The position numbers and the translations under genes were made by a program. Shown here piece by piece: positions 5,641-8,470 of a stretch of DNA of 8,470 bases (within the stretch, counting starts at the first letter, position 1; every line of letters starts with the position of its first letter). The stretch is from Tissierellaceae bacterium (lineage in GTDB: Bacteria > Bacillota > Clostridia > Tissierellales > Tissierellaceae), in assembly GCA_029264075.1 (NCBI GenBank), contig JARICQ010000071.1:1-8470 (forward strand), given 5' to 3'. The notes beneath the pieces are model-generated. The model did not search any database. It was given only the letters and a program-made list of their open reading frames with translations, and was not told the origin of the DNA.

Positions 5641-6588
5641 ATGTCATTTTCAGCAAAGACAAAAAATGAATTATCTAGGATAGTACTAGAAAAAGACTGT
5701 TGTCCTATGGCGGAGTTAGCTGCACTTGTTAGAATGAATGGAACCATACAGATTTCAGGACTTAAAAATGTAAATTTAAAGTTTACAACTGAGAACGCTG
5801 CTATAGCAAGAAGAATATTCACACTTTTAAAGGATATCTATAAAGAAGATATAGAAGTTATGGTTAGAAGAAACAAGCAACTCAAGAAAAACAATAATTA
5901 TCTTATATATATTAACAACAAGGATATATCCAAAAAGGCTCTAAGAGATGTAGCTTTTATTACAAAGGAGAACAATTTATTTAACCCCAATTATAAGATA
6001 CCTAAAAGATTAATTAGAAAAAGATGTTGTAAGAGATCATATATAAGAGGAGCATTTTTGGGTGGTGGATCTATCACAAACCCAGAAAAAACTTATCATC
6101 TAGAGTTTGTGACAGGAAGTGAGGACCATAGCAATGATCTGATGGATTTGATCAACAGTTTTGGATTAAACTCAAAAATAGTCCTTAGAAAAGAATACCG
6201 GGTAGTATATATAAAGGAAAGTGAGCAAATATCAGATCTATTAAATATAATAGGAGCCCATCAATCACTTTTGAAGTTTGAAGATATAAGAGTTTTAAAA
6301 GATGTGAGAAACAATATAAATAGATTGGTTAACTGTGAGACAGCTAATCTAGGAAAGACTATCAATGCTTCTATGAGGCAGGTAGAAAGTATAAAAAAAA
6401 TAATGAATACTATAGGCCTTAGCAGCATACCAGACAATTTAAGGGAAGTAGCTGAGTTGAGGCTGGAATTTAGAGACTCGACACTCAAAGAATTGGGAAG
6501 CATGTTAGATCCTCCAGTGACAAAATCTGGAGTCAACCATAGATTGAGGAAATTAGAAAAAATAGCAGAAGAAATTGGAGGAAATTAA
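5641..6588 (+). CDS. whiA: DNA-binding protein WhiA (sporulation/cell-division regulator)
   Basis: A 315-residue WhiA, the usual length (B. subtilis 316). The N-terminal half is a LAGLIDADG homing-endonuclease-like fold. The helix motif appears as YIRGAFLGGGSI (134-145), with glycines where active nucleases carry the catalytic acid, so it should bind but not cut DNA. A conserved segment, LLKFEDIRVLKDVRN (210-224) and NCETANLGKT (231-240), leads to a C-terminal helix-turn-helix (about 267-311) with LREVAELRLE, LKELG and DPPVTKSGVNHRLRKL. WhiA controls sporulation septation in Streptomyces and affects division and chromosome segregation in Bacillus without acting as a classic transcription factor there. 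AGGAGG at 5626-5631, 9 nt before the ATG, is the strongest ribosome site in the window. It is probably co-transcribed with the Nudix gene and the GrdX-like gene, but is separated from yvcK. Confidence 0.96.
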   Translation: MSFSAKTKNELSRIVLEKDCCPMAELAALVRMNGTIQISGLKNVNLKFTTENAAIARRIFTLLKDIYKEDIEVMVRRNKQLKKNNNYLIYINNKDISKKALRDVAFITKENNLFNPNYKIPKRLIRKRCCKRSYIRGAFLGGGSITNPEKTYHLEFVTGSEDHSNDLMDLINSFGLNSKIVLRKEYRVVYIKESEQISDLLNIIGAHQSLLKFEDIRVLKDVRNNINRLVNCETANLGKTINASMRQVESIKKIMNTIGLSSIPDNLREVAELRLEFRDSTLKELGSMLDPPVTKSGVNHRLRKLEKIAEEIGGN

Positions 6589-6590
6589 AA

Positions 6591-6974
6591 ATGTCAACAG
6601 TAATAATTACAAATAATCCATATGTGTATGAAAAATATAAGGATAAGAGGGAAGTATTATTTAAAGAGGAGTTCAATTATATAGATATGCTAGAATTTGT
6701 TAGAAATAGAGTCCATGAGGGATACGAACTATTAACCCATCCACTATCAGGTAGTGTAAAGCCAAATGAAACACCCTACAAAACCATAATGATGTCAAAT
6801 AAAAAAGGTCAACTGGATAGCAGTGGTCTTTCCATAGTAGAAGAAAGCATACTGACAGCTAAAAAATTCATGACAGACAAGCCGACCCCAGATTGGACTG
6901 AAGGCATTTTAGATGATTTTAGAGTGATAGATCTATCACTCATAGAAAATGCAATCGATAAATTAGGTCACTAA
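6591..6974 (+). CDS. GrdX-family protein of unknown function
   Basis: A 127-residue soluble protein with no signal peptide or membrane span. It starts with the strand-like VIITNNPYVYEKY (4-16) and carries a central block ELLTHPLSGSVKPNETPYKT (46-65). The TNNP and THPLxGSxKPNETPY motifs match my recollection of GrdX, a small protein of unknown role named from glycine-reductase operons of Clostridium-type bacteria. After this comes SGLSIVEESILTAKKF (78-93) and an acidic, helical C-terminus. The ATG has GGAGG at 6577-6581, within the last codons of whiA, with 9-nt spacing; only 2 nt separate the genes, so coupling to whiA is likely. No selenoprotein or glycine-reductase gene is visible nearby. 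The motif similarity is from memory and its biochemical role is unknown. Confidence 0.7.
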   Translation: MSTVIITNNPYVYEKYKDKREVLFKEEFNYIDMLEFVRNRVHEGYELLTHPLSGSVKPNETPYKTIMMSNKKGQLDSSGLSIVEESILTAKKFMTDKPTPDWTEGILDDFRVIDLSLIENAIDKLGH

Positions 6975-6982
6975 CTGCAATG

Positions 6983-7018
6983 ATTTCCCTCTAGAGGGAA
7001 ATTATTTATATAAATAAT
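6983..7018. repeat. Two overlapping perfect palindromes before dnaE
   Basis: The 20-bp palindrome at 6983-7002 (centre CCCTCTAGAGGG) is followed by the 18-bp palindrome at 7001-7018 (ATTATTTATATAAATAAT), sharing two bases. In RNA the first could form an 8-bp stem with a CUAG loop. The second is an A/T-only dyad. Together they fill most of the 60-nt GrdX-like/dnaE spacer. The hairpin has no proper T run after it, so a strong terminator is unlikely. An RNA-processing or attenuation hairpin, or a protein-binding dyad controlling dnaE, would fit better. Confidence 0.6.
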
Positions 7019-7034
7019 CAAGAAAGGAAATGCT

Positions 7035-8470
7035 ATGAAATATAAGGATAAATTTGCTCACCTACATGTGCATACAGAATATAGCTTATTAGATGGTTCC
7101 ATAAAGATAAAAGATTTAATCTCTAGGACCAAAGAGCTTGGAATGGATTCGATAGCTATTACAGACCACGGTTCCATGTTTGGAGTCATACAATTTTATA
7201 AGGAAGCTAAAAAACAGGGTATAAATCCTATAATAGGATCTGAAGTATATGTAGCTATAGATAAATATACAGACAAGGAGCCAAAAGATAAGAGTCAGTA
7301 TCATTTGATATTACTAGCAGAGAATCAAGAGGGATATCAAAATTTGATGAAAATAGTTTCCGAAGCCTATGTCAATGGATTTTACTACAAACCTAGAGTA
7401 GACCACGATATTTTAAGAAAATATAGCAAGGGAATAATAGCTCTTTCAGCCTGCCTAGGAGGAGAAGTTCCAAGACATATACTAAACAACAATATTGAAA
7501 AAGCAGAGGAAATTGCTCTAAAATACAAGGAGATATTTGGAGAAAATAATTTCTTCTTAGAACTTCAAGATGCAGGGATGGAAGATGACGACCAAAGGGA
7601 TGTAAATAGAGAACTAAGGAAGATGAGTGAAAAACTAGATATAGGTCTAGTTGCTACAAATGATATACATTATTTGAAGAGAGAAGATGCTCTAGTCCAC
7701 GATGTCCTTCTTTGCATCCAAACTGGAAAGACTGTGGATGAAGAAAAAAGAATGAGATTTCCGACCAATGAATTTTATTTAAAGTCTCCTGATGAAATGA
7801 AGGAGATATTCTCAAATGATATAAAGGCACTTGAAAATACAGCTTGGATAGCTGATAGATGTAAGATAGAGATTGACTTTGACACCCTGCATTTGCCAGA
7901 GTATTCCGTTCCAAATGGATTTTCCAACAAGGAATACCTAAAGTTCTTGATACTTAAAGGTTTAAAAGAGAGATACGGAAATATCACAGAAGAAATAAAT
8001 GAAAGATTCAAATACGAGTTTAACACAATAATTGAAATGGGATACACTGATTATTTTTTAATAGTTTGGGACTTTATAAGATTTGCAAGAGAAAATGAGA
8101 TAATGGTAGGCCCAGGTAGAGGTTCAGCCGCAGGGAGTATAGTATCATATGCTCTAGGAATAATAGATATAGACCCACTTGAGTATGGACTTATATTTGA
8201 AAGGTTTTTAAATCCAGAGAGAATTAGTATGCCAGATATAGATATCGATTTTTGCTATGAAAGGCGAGAAGAAGTAATAGAATATGTAGTACAAAAATAT
8301 GGAGAAGATAGGGTAGCACAGATAGTTACATTTGGAACAATGGCAGCTCGAGGAGCTATTAGAGATGTGGGTAGGGCTATCAATATGAGTTACGGGAAAG
8401 TGGACTTCATTGCCAAGCAAATACCAATGGCTATCGGTATGACAATAGAAAAAGCTCTTGATATAAATAA
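7035..8470 (+). CDS. dnaE: DNA polymerase III subunit alpha DnaE, N-terminal part
   Basis: An ATG at 7035 with AAAGGA 6 nt upstream opens a frame that runs off the window after 478 codons. The family is about 1,100-1,200 residues, so roughly 40% is visible. It is the replicative or auxiliary alpha subunit of DNA polymerase III. The N-terminal PHP domain (about 1-270) begins HLHVHTEYS and keeps the metal ligands His11, His13, Asp20, Asp44/His45, Glu70, His90, Cys140 and Asp210/His212. The palm starts with GPGRGSAAGS (359-368) and MPDIDIDF (399-406). Asp401 and Asp403 are the first two catalytic aspartates, at the same numbers as in E. coli. The third lies beyond the window. The PHP-first layout without an inserted DEDD exonuclease identifies DnaE, not PolC. 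It lies 60 nt after the GrdX-like gene. Confidence 0.96.
   Translation, partial: MKYKDKFAHLHVHTEYSLLDGSIKIKDLISRTKELGMDSIAITDHGSMFGVIQFYKEAKKQGINPIIGSEVYVAIDKYTDKEPKDKSQYHLILLAENQEGYQNLMKIVSEAYVNGFYYKPRVDHDILRKYSKGIIALSACLGGEVPRHILNNNIEKAEEIALKYKEIFGENNFFLELQDAGMEDDDQRDVNRELRKMSEKLDIGLVATNDIHYLKREDALVHDVLLCIQTGKTVDEEKRMRFPTNEFYLKSPDEMKEIFSNDIKALENTAWIADRCKIEIDFDTLHLPEYSVPNGFSNKEYLKFLILKGLKERYGNITEEINERFKYEFNTIIEMGYTDYFLIVWDFIRFARENEIMVGPGRGSAAGSIVSYALGIIDIDPLEYGLIFERFLNPERISMPDIDIDFCYERREEVIEYVVQKYGEDRVAQIVTFGTMAARGAIRDVGRAINMSYGKVDFIAKQIPMAIGMTIEKALDIN

Noticed and set aside
5641..6588. WhiA as a homing endonuclease, i.e. a mobile element, because of its LAGLIDADG-like fold.
   Set aside because: The catalytic acid position is glycine, the C-terminal helix-turn-helix is typical of WhiA, and length and context match the chromosomal regulator.
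7116..8420. Several leftward open frames of 62-90 codons within 7116-8420.
   Set aside because: They lie antisense to the dnaE reading frame, which has all expected motifs through this region; their residue make-up is that of antisense translation.

Overview
The window is AT-rich, with short intergenic gaps, strong GGAGG-type ribosome binding sites, UUG starts and classic hairpin/T-run terminators. This points to a low-GC Gram-positive anaerobe of the Clostridia/Tissierellia type. That fits the content: the tail of what looks like pyruvate:ferredoxin oxidoreductase, a MurB-PHP-RapZ-YvcK cluster, WhiA, a GrdX-family protein (first known from glycine-reductase operons of amino-acid-fermenting clostridia) and DnaE.

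Layout. (1) Bases 1-144 hold the C-terminal end of a rightward gene, probably pyruvate:ferredoxin oxidoreductase, followed by a strong intrinsic terminator at 202-237. (2) A promoter with an extended -10 box (372-380) starts a compact rightward unit of murB, a stand-alone PHP-domain hydrolase, rapZ (yvcJ) and yvcK. Gaps are 0-10 nt, and the unit ends at a hairpin that begins inside the yvcK stop codon (3962-4010). (3) A leftward M42-family metallopeptidase (4026-5051) converges on yvcK and shares that bidirectional terminator. (4) A divergent intergenic region (5052-5214) carries promoters in both directions. (5) A second rightward unit holds a Nudix hydrolase, whiA, a GrdX-like gene and the first 478 codons of dnaE, which runs off the window end. 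Two overlapping perfect palindromes lie just before dnaE.

How the genes fit together. MurB makes UDP-MurNAc, the committed peptidoglycan precursor. RapZ and YvcK belong to families linked to aminosugar and UDP-GlcNAc sensing and to cell-wall or carbon-flux control. WhiA is a DNA-binding protein linked to cell division and chromosome segregation. In Bacillus subtilis the order is yvcI (Nudix)-yvcJ-yvcK-yvcL (whiA)-crh. Here the same gene set is present without crh in the window. It is cut between yvcK and whiA by an inverted metallopeptidase gene, and the Nudix gene lies directly before whiA.

This is mainly a housekeeping region. I see no phage, insertion sequence, CRISPR, defence or tRNA/rRNA feature. 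The points most worth a second look are the uncharacterised PHP protein fixed among wall-precursor genes, the GrdX-like gene away from any glycine-reductase operon, the split rapZ-yvcK/whiA cluster, and the double palindrome upstream of dnaE.
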